From NCBI GenBank assembly GCA_030544215.1, contig JARZZO010000004.1:14930501-14994500 (forward strand): a stretch of 64,000 nt of DNA, read 5' to 3'. A program made the translations under genes and the position numbers. Under the pieces are notes generated by a model. It did not search any database. It was not told where the DNA came from and worked only from the letters and a program-made list of their open reading frames with translations. Source of the stretch: Zantedeschia hybrid cultivar (taxonomy: Eukaryota; Streptophyta; Magnoliopsida; Alismatales; Araceae). Shown in pieces: positions 11,145 to 22,113 of the stretch (its first letter is position 1; the number at the start of each line of letters is the position of its first letter).

Positions 11145-12195
11145 AACATTAAATCATAATTAACGAGAAAATGTCAAAACTGTGTATTAATAATGGATTA
11201 CAATATCATGCTGATATATCTCTTTATTTGAAACAAGGTCCTTGAATTTATTCTTATCTGCTAACAAGAAAACATTTGAAGTTATAGAAGCTAGGATAAC
11301 TATTCTCTCAGATCCAATCTTGTGTCATATCTACTTCTCCTTCTGTACCTTTTTTTTTTTTTTCAAACTGGATTTATGAGAAATCCTTGACGAGACGTTC
11401 TATAAAGGCACTTCCAAGGAGAAGTCCTGAGATGTTTTGTCTAGAAGATCATTAAATCTCTGTAAGTACACATACTTTTTGGGGTGCTCCTCTAGGGACT
11501 AGACTAAGTCACATTGCACAGGCATTGAAAAAATGATTAACCTTAAAAGTCATAAAAAGTTATGCATGTTAGACTAAAGATCTAAGATAATACCATTTAT
11601 CCAATATGTATAAGAATTTCTGGTGAACGTCAAGGAGATATATTACAAGAGTTATATAAGAGATTCATTTTTTCATAAAGAACAAAATAGTATTAAATAT
11701 GAAGAATTGATAGTCTTAAAACTTAGTTTATCCTTTAAAATATATCAATTTTGGTATATTACAGGTGTATATTAGTTATATTTATATACAAACATGTACA
11801 TGATAGTGTATATTCTTCATGACCTTTATGGTATTATATAATTATCATGAAAGATATAATGAAGTCTTAAATAAGATAAAAATGATATAGATATCCTTTA
11901 TGACTTTTATTTTATTTCTTTTTATAAAATTTATATGAACAACTTATATTCTGAGAATATAATCGGTGGTTACACTCTATAGAGTAGAGTTATTTGCGTA
12001 TTTATTTATTGATTGTTTATATTCTTAATCAATGAATGAGTTTTGATCACTTTGAAAAAATAATAAGTATACTAAATGGTATAATCTTTTTATTACATAT
12101 GTCTTATAATGATAAGTAAGGAAATATATATACATATTGATAGAGACTATAAATATTTAGATCGTCAAAGTTGTATTAAACGATAAAAATGATGA
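11145..12195. repeat. Direct duplication, copy 1
   Basis: This block is repeated, diverged and with indels, at about 13350-15300. Matching landmarks are TAAATCATAATTAA (11152), CTCAGATCC (11309), GTCATAAAAAGTTATGCATG (11550), AATATATCAATTTTGGTATATT (11738) and the GAGAATATAAT-GGTGGTTACA block (11954). It has no coding content. The two copies flank a chromovirus integrase remnant, so they could be the LTRs of that element, but termini were not identified. Confidence 0.65.
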
Positions 12196-12899
12196 GTGTG
12201 AAACCTTATAATTTTATTTTTTCAATATCATCTATCATGAATTGCAATAAAATCAAATACTATTCATGGATATCTAGGGACAAGTAGAAAAAGATCCTGC
12301 CTTCGCTTTATGGTGAAGCGAACTATACTTGATGTTCCTGCAATATAGATAATATCTCCTTTCTTCCTTTCCTTCCTCATTCCTTTGTAAAAAGTTTTGA
12401 TTCTGCTTTGAATGCTTTCTTTCTCTCTCTAGAAATTTCTCTCTCTAAAAATCTCTCTCCTTTTAATCTAATATATCTTTGGACACTGTCTCTCTCACTC
12501 CCAATTTATCACCCCTTTAGTGTTTACTCTCTCTCTCTCTCTTGTTTGTTTGTGTCGAGAGGTGGGAAGAGTTCTCCTTTTATAAGCATGAGAGGATAGT
12601 GGGTTATTTATTGTCTTGCATATGTGTTAAGTGTACAAGTATACACTGTAACACACCTTTTATATATGTAAGCATAAAAACATTAAATTATCTCTTCCTT
12701 CACCTTTTGAGACCCGAAACATTCTCTTGCGGTACAAAAATTTATCTTCTCTTAAAGAGAGGAAATGTTACAAATTTTGGTGTATGTAAGATCACTCATC
12801 AATTATGCTTATATTTTCTTTCTTCCTTGAATTTATAGCTCTAGAGAAGAAACCTACGTGTTATTTATTATTCTCTTATGATATATTTTATTCTAATTT
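12196..12899. other. No gene; CT-rich low-complexity stretch
   Basis: About 700 bp of AT-rich DNA with a CT-rich part (about 12410-12545) ending in a (CT)n microsatellite near 12526-12541. Two overlapping short plus-strand frames (12408-12599, 12542-12838) have no recognisable domain and biased low-complexity content. I see nothing else. Confidence 0.6.
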
Positions 12900-13366
12900 A
12901 GATCGATTATTTATATAATTAATTTATTTTTAATATCCTAATGGGCTTATTGGACCATGATGATTCTATTGCTCCTTTACAAGTGATATGATCTGTAGCC
13001 TCATTGATTATGCTTCCCATCAATGATTTTAATTGGTTTTTCTTCATATGTCATATCATTCTGTAATGCTATGGGTTCTATCTTGATCACATGTGAAAGG
13101 TCAAATGTATATTTCTGCAGCATGGACACATGGAATATATTGTGAATGCCAGATAATTGAGGAGGCAAAGCTATTTATATGTCATGTCGCCAATTCGTTC
13201 AAGAATTTCAAAGTGATCAATATATCTTGTACTAAGTTTGCCTTTTAATCTAAATCTCAACACTTCTTTTGTTGGAGAAACTTTAAAAATACATGATCTC
13301 CTACTTGAAATTTAAGTTCTCATCTTCGATTATCAGCATAACTTTTCTATCTAACATATAAATCGT
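12900..13366 (-). pseudogene. Chromovirus (Ty3/gypsy) integrase C-terminus and chromodomain remnant
   Basis: With several stops and shifts, the minus strand reads the end of a chromovirus Pol. First comes ELKFQVGDHVFLKVSP (the GPF/Y-region beta barrel of integrase), then KLSTRYIDHFEILERIGD, then a stretch like FHVSML followed by the HVI-I-P-ALQ-D-TYEE-P linker, and traces of the chromodomain. In an active element this domain joins DNA ends and the chromodomain targets heterochromatin. Only the last roughly 140 codons survive. The left end blends into non-coding DNA and the right end is cut by the repeat that carries the 571-bp hAT insertion. Confidence 0.7.
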
Positions 13367-13937
13367 TAGGGCTGTAAACGGGTAGGATACGGATATAGAG
13401 ACAAGTATTTCCATTTTCCAATTCCGATAAGGATAGGCTGTTTCCGTTTCCGATTCCGATAAGATCGGAAAGTACATTATCCGTTTCCATTTCCTATGAA
13501 ATCATAAATGAAAACGGATAATGTTCCGATAAAATTGGAAAGTCCATTTTTCATTTCCGATTTGTTTCTGATTCCGATATCGGAATCGGATATTATTTCC
13601 GATAATTATCGAAAATTACTGATTTCTTGATTTATTTGTTTAAAACATATAAAATGAAACCTAAATATAACCAATATGTCTTAGTATATTAGATAATGAT
13701 TAAGAAGATTAAAACAATCCTAAGGTTAATATTATTCTTAATAATAAATTTAATAACAATCAGAATCGAAAATCGAAAAGCAGATACGGAAATAGGAGTT
13801 TCTGTTTCCGATTCCGATAGCTTATTAGAAATATCCGATTCCGATAGCTATCGGACGGATATTTTTTATTGAAAATGGATTTTTTTTTGGGTAACGGATT
13901 GAAAAATCGGATAATTGGGTTTTCGTTGATAGCCCTA
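13367..13937. mobile_element. Non-autonomous hAT-type element (571 bp)
   Basis: Terminal inverted repeats TAGGGCTGTAAACG and, at the right end read in reverse complement, TAGGGCTATCAACG match at 12 of 14 positions. The flanks are TAAATCGT (13359-13366) and TAAATCAT (13938-13945), an 8-bp target duplication with one change. The empty-site sequence is preserved in the other copy of the host repeat near 11143-11160, which reads through without the element. The interior is built of repeated TTTCCGATTCCGATA-like words and has no transposase. Confidence 0.75.
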
Positions 13938-15300
13938 TAAATCATAATTAATGAGAAATTATCAAAACTACATATTTAACAATGAATTACAATATCATGC
14001 TAATATATCTACTTATGTAGAACAAGGTTATTCGTATTTTTAACAAGAAAATATTTGAAGTTATAAAAACTAGGATGACTCTTCTCTCAGATCCCATCTG
14101 GCGTCATGTTTATTTCTCCTTCTGTACCTGCATTTTTTTCCAACAGGAATTATGAGCTTAACTGCTCAGCAAGATTCGAAGTTTTCCCATTTAGGTAATT
14201 AACTCATTCATGTAACATTTCAAGATCAAGATAATAAATCTGTTAGACAGAAAGAATCTCAAGAATAAATCTCAAATCAATGTAAAAATAGATATCCAAG
14301 AATGTCAAGAAATTTTAATGAGTAATGAAGAAATAGTTTTGACAATTGGAAAGAATTATATAATTCAGATCAATGAGTATGAAAAATATGGCAAGGGACC
14401 ATTCACAGTAAAATAACAAGTATTAATCAAGAAAGTCTAACTAGCTTAATTGAGACTAGGTACAATGTCACTCTATACAAAATTAGCCAATTGTAGAATG
14501 TTTTGATCAAGAACTCCTAGAAAATTCTTAGAACACCTTAAGATTAAGCAACTCTTAGGAGGGAATTCCTAGTGAGATGTTCTATGAAGGCCATCCTAGG
14601 GGGAAATCCCTAGTGAGACGTTTTGCTAAAAGATCATTAAACCCCAACATGTACAGAAAAAGTGATTGACCTTAAAGGTCATAAAAAGTTATGCATGCTA
14701 AACCAAGGATCCAAGATAATACCATTTATCAAATATGTGCAAGAATTTTTGGTGAATGGTAAGAGATGTATTCCCAGAGTTATACAAAATTTTCAATTTT
14801 GTATTAAATAAGAAGAGTAGATAATTTCAAAACTCAATTTATCCTATAAAATATATCAATTTTGGTATATTGCAAGGGTATATTAGTTATATTTATATCT
14901 AGACTGACACATGATAGTTTATATTCTTCATGACCTTTATAATATTATATAATTATCATGAAAGATATAATCAAGTATTAATAAGATAAATGATATAGAT
15001 GTCCTTTGTGACTTTTCCCTTATTTCCTTTTATAAAAGTTTTATGAATAATTTATATTCTAAGAATATAATAGGTGGTTACATTGTGTACATGAGAGTTA
15101 TTTACTTATTTATTTATTCAATTATTTATATTCTCAATCAATGAGTGAGTTTTAATCACTTTGAAGAGATAATAAGTATACTAAATGATATAATCCTTTT
15201 ATTTACATATGTCTTACAATTATAAATAATGAAACATGTACATATTGACGGAGACTATAGATATTTAGGTCATCAAAGTTGTATTAAACTTTGGTAACAT
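13938..15300. repeat. Direct duplication, copy 2
   Basis: Diverged second copy of 11145-12195, beginning TAAATCATAATTAATGAG beside the hAT element. It keeps the same landmarks in order (for example GTCATAAAAAGTTATGCATG at 14678 and ATCAATTTTGGTATATTGCA at 14855) but carries an extra segment of about 400 bp (about 14150-14570) that copy 1 lacks. No gene. Confidence 0.65.
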
Positions 15301-15359
15301 GCATGAATGGAGCAAGTCCACACTATTTTATGTTAATGTTTGTAAGAAATTCCAAGCTT

Positions 15360-15810
15360 TAATGAAAGTACTATTTTAGATCACAAGCATTCCATATTCG
15401 GGGTATGTCCCTTCCTTCTAACATTTCTAGTCGGTAGGCCCCTTAGTGCTTGCGTGATCCATGAGGGTCCTACCCATCTGGGGGCCAACTTTCCATTCAA
15501 ATGAGGATCACCTACATGGGGTTTTTTTAGGACCAAGTCTACTAGGGAGAAGTTCCTTACTTGGACTCTGTGGTTCTAGTAGGCTCAGAGCCGTTCTAAT
15601 AGTTTATGGTACGGACTCTGGCTTGTTCCCACTCTTCTTTTAGGAAATCTTTGTCCTCTTAGAGCAGATATATGTTCATCTTCTCTAAGAAGTAGCTGGT
15701 CCGAGGTGTTTCTCCGATGATCCCAATAGGGACCAGGGCTTCTCCACCATAGGGAAGGTGGAAAGGGGTTGTTTCTTGGTTGGGATCCAGGCCTCGAAAC
15801 TCCCTCTTCT
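15360..15810 (-). pseudogene. Tat-type Ty3/gypsy integrase C-terminal fragment
   Basis: On the minus strand, through stops, the sequence reads NPFHLPYGGEALVPIGI (the TPFSLTYGTEAVIPVEI phrase of plant gypsy integrase), then a variable region, then KLAPRWVGPSWI (the KLGPNWEGPY phrase of the C-terminal domain). Order and spacing fit a collapsed integrase C-terminus of about 150 codons. It has no flanking LTR here and is dead. A related but longer copy lies at 25.0-26.0 kb. Confidence 0.65.
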
Positions 15811-15825
15811 CCATCTTAAATAAAA

Positions 15826-16260
15826 ATTATTTTTCATATGTATATGATCGGATGGCTTTGATTAATTTTTAAGATTAGACAGTGAAAATTAAAGTATGGG
15901 GGATGATAACAACCCTATAGGGGCCTATTTGAATATTTAAAACTATTTATGATTTTATTTTTTTAAACATGAGACTATATATATATATATATATAGCAGG
16001 GCGCATCTAAGTTAGATGCACCTCCTTGAAAATCCAGTCTCCCCATATTTTAAAAAAATATTAATAATTTTTAGATATTTAAATAGGCCACTTAGGGTTG
16101 ATCCTATCCGCAGGGTTTTAATTTTTACTGTCCAATCTTGATGATCATTCCTACCCATCCAATTAGTTATGTACCAAAAATCAATGTCTAACAATATTAA
16201 TAAATAATTAATAAATAGAAAATTCATCAAATTAGTCCCTGGAGGGGGGTATTTGAGTAT
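15826..16260. repeat. Foldback (long inverted repeat) 1
   Basis: The left arm (about 15830-15990) and the right arm (about 16015-16190) are diverged reverse complements. Both contain AAGATTRGACAGTRAAAATTAAA, then AACCCT-A-GGCCTATTTRAATAT, then an AT-rich run. They flank a (TA)n tract (15975-15994) and a small palindrome, GCATCTAAGTTAGATGC. A single strand could form a hairpin of roughly 160 paired positions. No coding capacity. Confidence 0.65.
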
Positions 16261-17254
16261 TAAAAAAAAATGTTAAACTTTTCGATACAACCATGAAAAT
16301 TAAACCTCAATGGGTGAGAAACATCATAGAGGGGGGTATTTGAGTATTAAAAAAAAAAATGTGTCCCACCTCAAAACCTTCTTGGGCCGCATCAATCGGA
16401 GCCGTCTGATTGGGCACGTATTAAAAATCAACATCTAATAATACTGAAAAATAGTCAAAGAATAATAAATTCATCATAATAATCCTTAAGGTTGATCCCA
16501 TTCTGTGAGGTTTTACTTTTGATCCCTAAGCAACAATGTATTTGATTCGGTGGCTACAGTTAAGTTTTTCGATCCAACTACAAAAATTACTAAAGAGACA
16601 GGAAACAACCTATATGAGGGTATTTGAATATTTTGAAAATTTTGATGATTTTTATTTATTTTTTTAAATCTGTATGGGGGGTTTGGGGTTGTGTGCATCT
16701 AAGCTAGATATGCCCTGAGGCACGTTAATGTGGTTTGTTACAGTGCATGTGCACAGTTTTGAACCTCATCCTTATGTTTAAAAAAAATTAATATCCAATA
16801 ACCCCCTTAGGGTTGTTTTCATCCTTTGAGTGATCATCCAATCGTAGTTCGCTGTTGAAATTCAATCTTAGTTGTCCATTAGGCAAATGCAAATCATGAT
16901 TTCAAAAAATCAAAAAAATAGTAAAAAAAAAAAAGTTCATCAAATTAGCCTCTAGGGATGTTCTCATTCCCTACAGTTTTATTATTCATCACTAATTTAT
17001 GAATGTAAAATTAGATGACTTAGATTGAAAGCCTCATGATCTAATGGTAAAAAATAAGTCAAAATGGATGAAATTATTTTGGGAGGAGAGTTATCTAAAA
17101 CTTTACTATGATTTTTATTTTTTTTAACATGAAGAACGGGTCGAAACAGTGCATGTTGTTTATATACACGCACTGTAGCAAATGCACCATAGCATTACAT
17201 ACGTTCTGTAGCAAACACACCATAGCACTCCTCTTTCTCTTTGTATGTGTGTAA
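16261..17254. repeat. Foldback-related half-repeats, no gene
   Basis: Contains further single arms of the same family, such as TTCATCAAATTAGCC-TAGGG-TG near 16940 and CATCTAAGCTAGAT near 16695. A segment beginning GGGGGGTATTTGAGTATTAAAA is present twice (about 16243 and 16330). A word like GTAGCAAA-CACCATAGCA is repeated near 17190 and 17210. No supported gene. Confidence 0.5.
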
Positions 17255-17720
17255 AAATTATTTTTTATCTACATATGATCAGACAACTCCAATTAATTTC
17301 AAGATTAGACAGTGAAAATTAAAGCCTAAGGATGAGAACAGTCCTATGAGTCCTATTTGAATATTTAAAAAATATTGATAATTTTGTATTTTTTAAACAT
17401 GGAGTGTATATATATATATAATATATATATATGGAAAGGATCAAACACGCCCGGGGTGCATATAAGTTAGATGGGCGCCCCCCGAAAATCCATTCTTTCC
17501 ATTTTTTTTTTTTTTTAAATATCAATATTTCTTAGATTTTTAAATAGGCCCCTTAGGGTTGGTCTCATCCTACAACTTTAGTTTTAGCGTCCAATCTTGA
17601 TGATCATTCCTAGCCGTTCAAGCAAGTACATATCAAAAATCAACGTCTAAAAATATTAAAAAATATTTAAAAAATAAAAAGTTCATCAAATTAGCTTTTA
17701 GGGTTGATTCCCTGGTATTT
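17255..17720. repeat. Foldback (long inverted repeat) 2
   Basis: Same architecture and sequence family as 15826-16260. The left arm is about 17262-17405, the centre has a (TA)n tract (17408-17434) and a near-palindrome around GCATATAAGTTAGATG, and the right arm is about 17475-17640. It is diverged from foldback 1. Confidence 0.6.
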
Positions 17721-18239
17721 TAGTTGTGATCCTCAAATAATAACGTATTTGATTAGATGGCTATGGTTAAAAAAAGATCTCCACCTTGATGTTAAGAAAA
17801 AAATAAAAATAATCAAAAAGTTGAAAATATTCTCATACCTCCGTATAAATTGATTCTCACCCATTGAGATTTAATTTTCGCTGGTGGATAATAAAACATA
17901 ACCATACCATCCATTAAATGCGTCGTTGTTTGGAAATAAAAAATAAAACCCTAGAAGATGGGATCAACTCTATGGGCTAATCTAATATTTTTTTTGACCA
18001 TTTTTCATATTTTTAGACATTAAGTTTTTATACATATCTGATCTAACAACTCCAATTAATTTTCAAGATCGGACGATGAAAATTAAAGCCCTAGGAATGA
18101 GAACAACTCTAAGGGCCCTATTTAAATATTTAAAAATTATTGATAACTTCTGATGAGAATAGTATAAGGTGACAAAAAGTAAATCATAATAGCAATCCTC
18201 TAATGAATATTTGGTGCATGATGTGCAACATTAAAGTTT
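17721..18239. repeat. Foldback-family remnant, no gene
   Basis: Another partial arm of the foldback family is readable around 18020-18140 (TTCAAGATCGGACGATGAAAATTAAAG, given here as a word pair TTCAAGATCGGACG and ATGAAAATTAAAG). The rest is AT-rich and has no coding signal. Confidence 0.5.
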
Positions 18240-18634
18240 AGGGATTTTTGCATATATACTCCTAAAAAACACTATATTTGCATCTATATGCCTAACACCC
18301 ACATATTGTTATAAATTTCTCCTAAAATCTTCAAAAAGGTTGCAGTTATATCTCATCAGCAAAATGTCATTAAATCAAATGTAATGATTTTGAATAGACT
18401 ACCCTAAATTCACTAGTATTGTGCATATATACTCCTCAATTCACTAGAATTTTGCATATGTATCCTAACATTAACAAGATTTATGGAATGCTTTTAACAT
18501 ATTCAATTGGAATTCACGTTACTTTGATGGAGGAGCATAAATGTAAGCTTTCATAAGATTTCAAGGGTATTGTGTGAGAGTTGGTGGTATAAATGCAAAT
18601 ACATTTTTTAAGGTGTATATATGTAAAAATCCCT
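18240..18634. mobile_element. MITE with about 26-bp inverted termini (395 bp)
   Basis: The left end reads AGGGATTTTTGCATATATAC and the right end, reverse complemented, AGGGATTTTTACATATATAC. Similarity continues through CTCCTAAAAAA versus ACCTTAAAAAA. Both sides are flanked by AAAGTTT (18233-18239 and 18635-18641), a 7-bp direct repeat consistent with a target duplication. Internal sequence repeats the phrase TGCATATATACTCCT near 18422. No open frame. Superfamily is uncertain (Mutator-like or hAT-like). Confidence 0.7.
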
Positions 18635-18659
18635 AAAGTTTACTGATACAGAGAAGATA

Positions 18660-21480
18660 GGAAATAAAATGACATGTAAATGTAACACATACATAATTTC
18701 TGCTTAAAAAATACTCCATGTAATGTTATTTATGGAGCAAATATCAAATGCATAGTATCCTTATATTTATTATCATATTAAATATTGATGGACCTATTTT
18801 ATTTTGATCTACTCTCTTAACCTTTGAGATTGAAAATTTTATATAACTAATTGTTAGAGATTATATTTGTGTAATACATTTCTGGAATAAGAATGATACT
18901 AAGATGCAAATGTAATTTTTTTATAAGAATGGTATATTAGAAACTAACGTTTTAGATGATGTTGCCATAAGTAAATAAATAAATAAGGGTATATATACAA
19001 TTAAAAAACACATTGATCTGTTAACACTAATGGTTAAACATTTATATTGAAATTTCTAAAAAAGAGGCCTTTAGATGTAAATGGTGACATGTCTCAAGAT
19101 TTTAGTAGATTTGAAAGCATTTTTTAGTGACATAAGTAATTTTAATTACTTACATAGTGATTGAAAAAAAATATATGTATTTATAATTTTCAAAAATCAA
19201 GTAATTTATAATTTTGAAAATTAAATGATTTATTTAATCAAATATTTTTAAAAAATTAGGCAACACTCTTTGTTTAACTAATAATATTTCAATAAATAGT
19301 GTTAAATAATTGATTCTGGAATATTTAATATTTGAACAACTAATGAATATCATTTGAAGAAATTTTTTGATGATGGGATATCTTCGTGTTCAAAAGAAAT
19401 CTTATTATTTAACAATTAACATGTTATGCAAGGCATCACACTGAGAGAAGGGACAGGACACAACAGGAGCATTGTGTATGAGAGAGAGTCTTTATTTTTA
19501 TTTACCCCATGCACTTTTATTTTCTAAATTTCTATCCACATTCATTTCCTCATTCCCTCACTTTCTTTTGCATGTGCTCAAGGGTGTTTTAAAAAGTAGT
19601 AATTAGTATATTTAAGATGAGGTAAGATAAATACATTAGAGGGGAAGAGATTTTATGTTAATACAATCTATTCAAAGATTTAGGCTTTGGATCAAGAAAT
19701 TTTCATTATTAATTAGTTGTTAATATGGGAATATGAATTGCACTAAAAGTCAAATGGGCAATCATTTATTATAGGAAGAGTTTATTAGAAATTACATTTT
19801 CTACAAGGTAATTCCATAAGTAAATAAATAAAAGAGGTGAATCTACATTAAAAAAACAATAGATTAGTTAATTATAAAACTATAATAAATTTAAAAATAG
19901 GTATTAATTTGTTGTTGTTAACTTTTGAGAACTAAATTATTACATACTTAAAAACTAAATAATGTTATTTGAGAAAATAATTTTGAAAATGAAATTTATC
20001 GTATTTTAAGGAGTAATAGTATTTTAACTAATAAAACTAAACAATTACTTATGGCATTAATTTGTTGTTGTTAACTTATGATAACTAAATAATTACATGC
20101 TTTAAAACCATATGATTTTTTAACTAGTAATTAGAGAAAAGTATGAATCATCTATTATTATTTTTTAATTGAAAATAAATCATGAAAACATATAGTTTTA
20201 ATAAACAATATTATTAATTTTTTTAATTGAAAACTAAATAACAATGTTGAAAACATACAGTTTTTAGAAACTATGTAATATATACACTATTTGAATGAAT
20301 AGTAATATTCAATTTAATATAGTAAATTATTCATTGTTGAATAAAAATAGTTAGTTCCATTTAAACAAGAACTATAAGAATAAGATAACTTCTACTTCAA
20401 AACTCAATATTTATTAACAAATAATTAATGTATTATGCATTGTGCACGAGAAAGATAGTAAAATAGAAGCACTATGCATTACAATATAGGGAGGGGGGAA
20501 GAGTTATGGAGACTGGAAAGAGAGGAAGTGAAAGGAAAGTAGGAATTATTATGCATTATGTTGGGGGGGAGGGGGGAGGGTGAGTCAGTGAGTGTGTGTA
20601 TGTAAAAGTCTATGTGGTTTTTATACTTAAAATGCACATGAAAATTCACGATTTATAGAGAAGTCATGCAATGTATGAGTCTTAGAAGGATGATAGTTAG
20701 GGAATTAACAAAGTGGGAATGAGGAAAGTTAATATAAAAGAAGGAAATGTAGAGGTAAATATGATATGTAATTTAAATACATCTATTTGCATTTATTTCT
20801 GATGAAACTAACCAAATAATCAAGGCTTCTTAGTCTAAAGATGTTTAAGCATTATAAAAATGAAAGTATCATAAATGTAGCTACATGAAAGAAAAAAAAT
20901 CTAAAACCAACTTGAAAAGGGTGAATTGTAATGGATCAATTTTTTTAAAGCCACTTTTCTAGCATTTTGTTATTTGCACAAAAGACATTAGTCCAATTTC
21001 ATGTTATACTTGTCATCAAAATTATGGAACGAAATTTGCATTGCATCTTCAATGTATCATAATGTTCCCTTGCGACAAGAAGGAAAACTGTTGCTCAAAA
21101 TTTGCATTCACATATTGATGCCTACGGGATACCATTTGGAATAAAAAACTACATTGCCCTAGAGTGAAAATAAAAATTAAACATAATAAGAAAATTTTAA
21201 ATATATAGGCTTACTTCAAGATAAACCATGACAGACAGCATAGTTTATTTTAAAAGTCTTTTCAAGAAGTCATTATGGCCAAAAAAAATAGTGGATTTTA
21301 AAGTTTTTTGTGAAAAAAGTCTAAAAACGTCATTCATTAAGATTTATTGGAATCACCATTTTCGTTTCATTTAAGCATCTAAAGTTAACATGATTAAGCT
21401 TAGATGCTTTAGACTTGTATGATAATTTCATATAAAATTTCACTTTTCCTTCTATGTTCTATGTGGAAAAACTGGGTATA
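18660..21480. other. AT-rich intergenic DNA, diverged repeats, no gene
   Basis: Nearly 3 kb without any credible gene. A block at about 18900-19060 (ATTAGAAACTAACGTTTTAGA, CCATAAGTAAATAAATAA) is echoed at about 19755-19880, suggesting an old duplication about 850 bp apart. Words such as TTGTTGTTGTTAACTT recur near 19910 and 20065. A G-rich run sits at 20563-20580. Everything else is AT-rich and featureless. Confidence 0.6.
20563..20580 (+). other. G-run with quadruplex potential
   Basis: The plus strand has seven G, one A, six G, one A and three G in a row. Enough consecutive G are present to supply four GGG tracts with one-base loops. It lies in otherwise AT-rich intergenic DNA. Confidence 0.5.
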
Positions 21481-21569
21481 TTGATTTTCTCTGTATGAGT
21501 AGATCCTAGTTGGGTCTCCTTTTAGAGGCCATTACTAGAAGGAGACCTATTTTAGAAAGACTAGATCCG

Positions 21570-21905
21570 AGTGGGATCCTCAGGTTTATTGTGGTTTGCC
21601 TGGGATTAGGAAGGGTTGCCTTGAAGAATAGGATTCGTATCCCAACCAGTTTCCAGATTAGTCCTGACCCACTTCGGATCAAGGTCGGATTGGGCAAGAA
21701 AGTCGGGATCCTTCTATGAGAAAGAGCACCACTCATGCCACTTCAAGGATCTTGCTAGGGGGAGGATTCAGATGCCTCCTTAGAAAGAGCACCATTGATG
21801 GTAAGGTTTCACAAGCCCGGTCTTGGGTTTTCCTGGCTCAGATCGAGGCCCATAGTGGAGTTGGGTTCTAATGGAATCGTGCTAGTCAACTTGGACCTCA
21901 CTTGT
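21570..21905 (-). repeat. Left (3') LTR segment of the Tat-type element
   Basis: Homologous to 30285-30600. Shared phrases include TTTGCCTGGGATTAGGAAGG, TTCAAGGATCT and ATCGAGGCCCATAGTGGAGT. It is single copy for the segment that is triplicated in the right LTR. The overlapping short frames on both strands here are not genes. Confidence 0.6.
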
Positions 21906-22113
21906 GGTGAGGAGTAACGCTATATGTCGCATCAATCAGTCGGCCAATTTTTGAGATTAGTGACTCACATCAGAAATTATCTCGACCGTTGCGAATGGTG
22001 TGTAACGTTTAAGTGTTGGCTGGCATTTAAGGGTTGGCTGGTGCCATTTATGTTCAACAATAGAGGTATTCGTCCCACCTTTGCTTTCTTGCACCTCCTC
22101 TCCCAGGGTGGCT

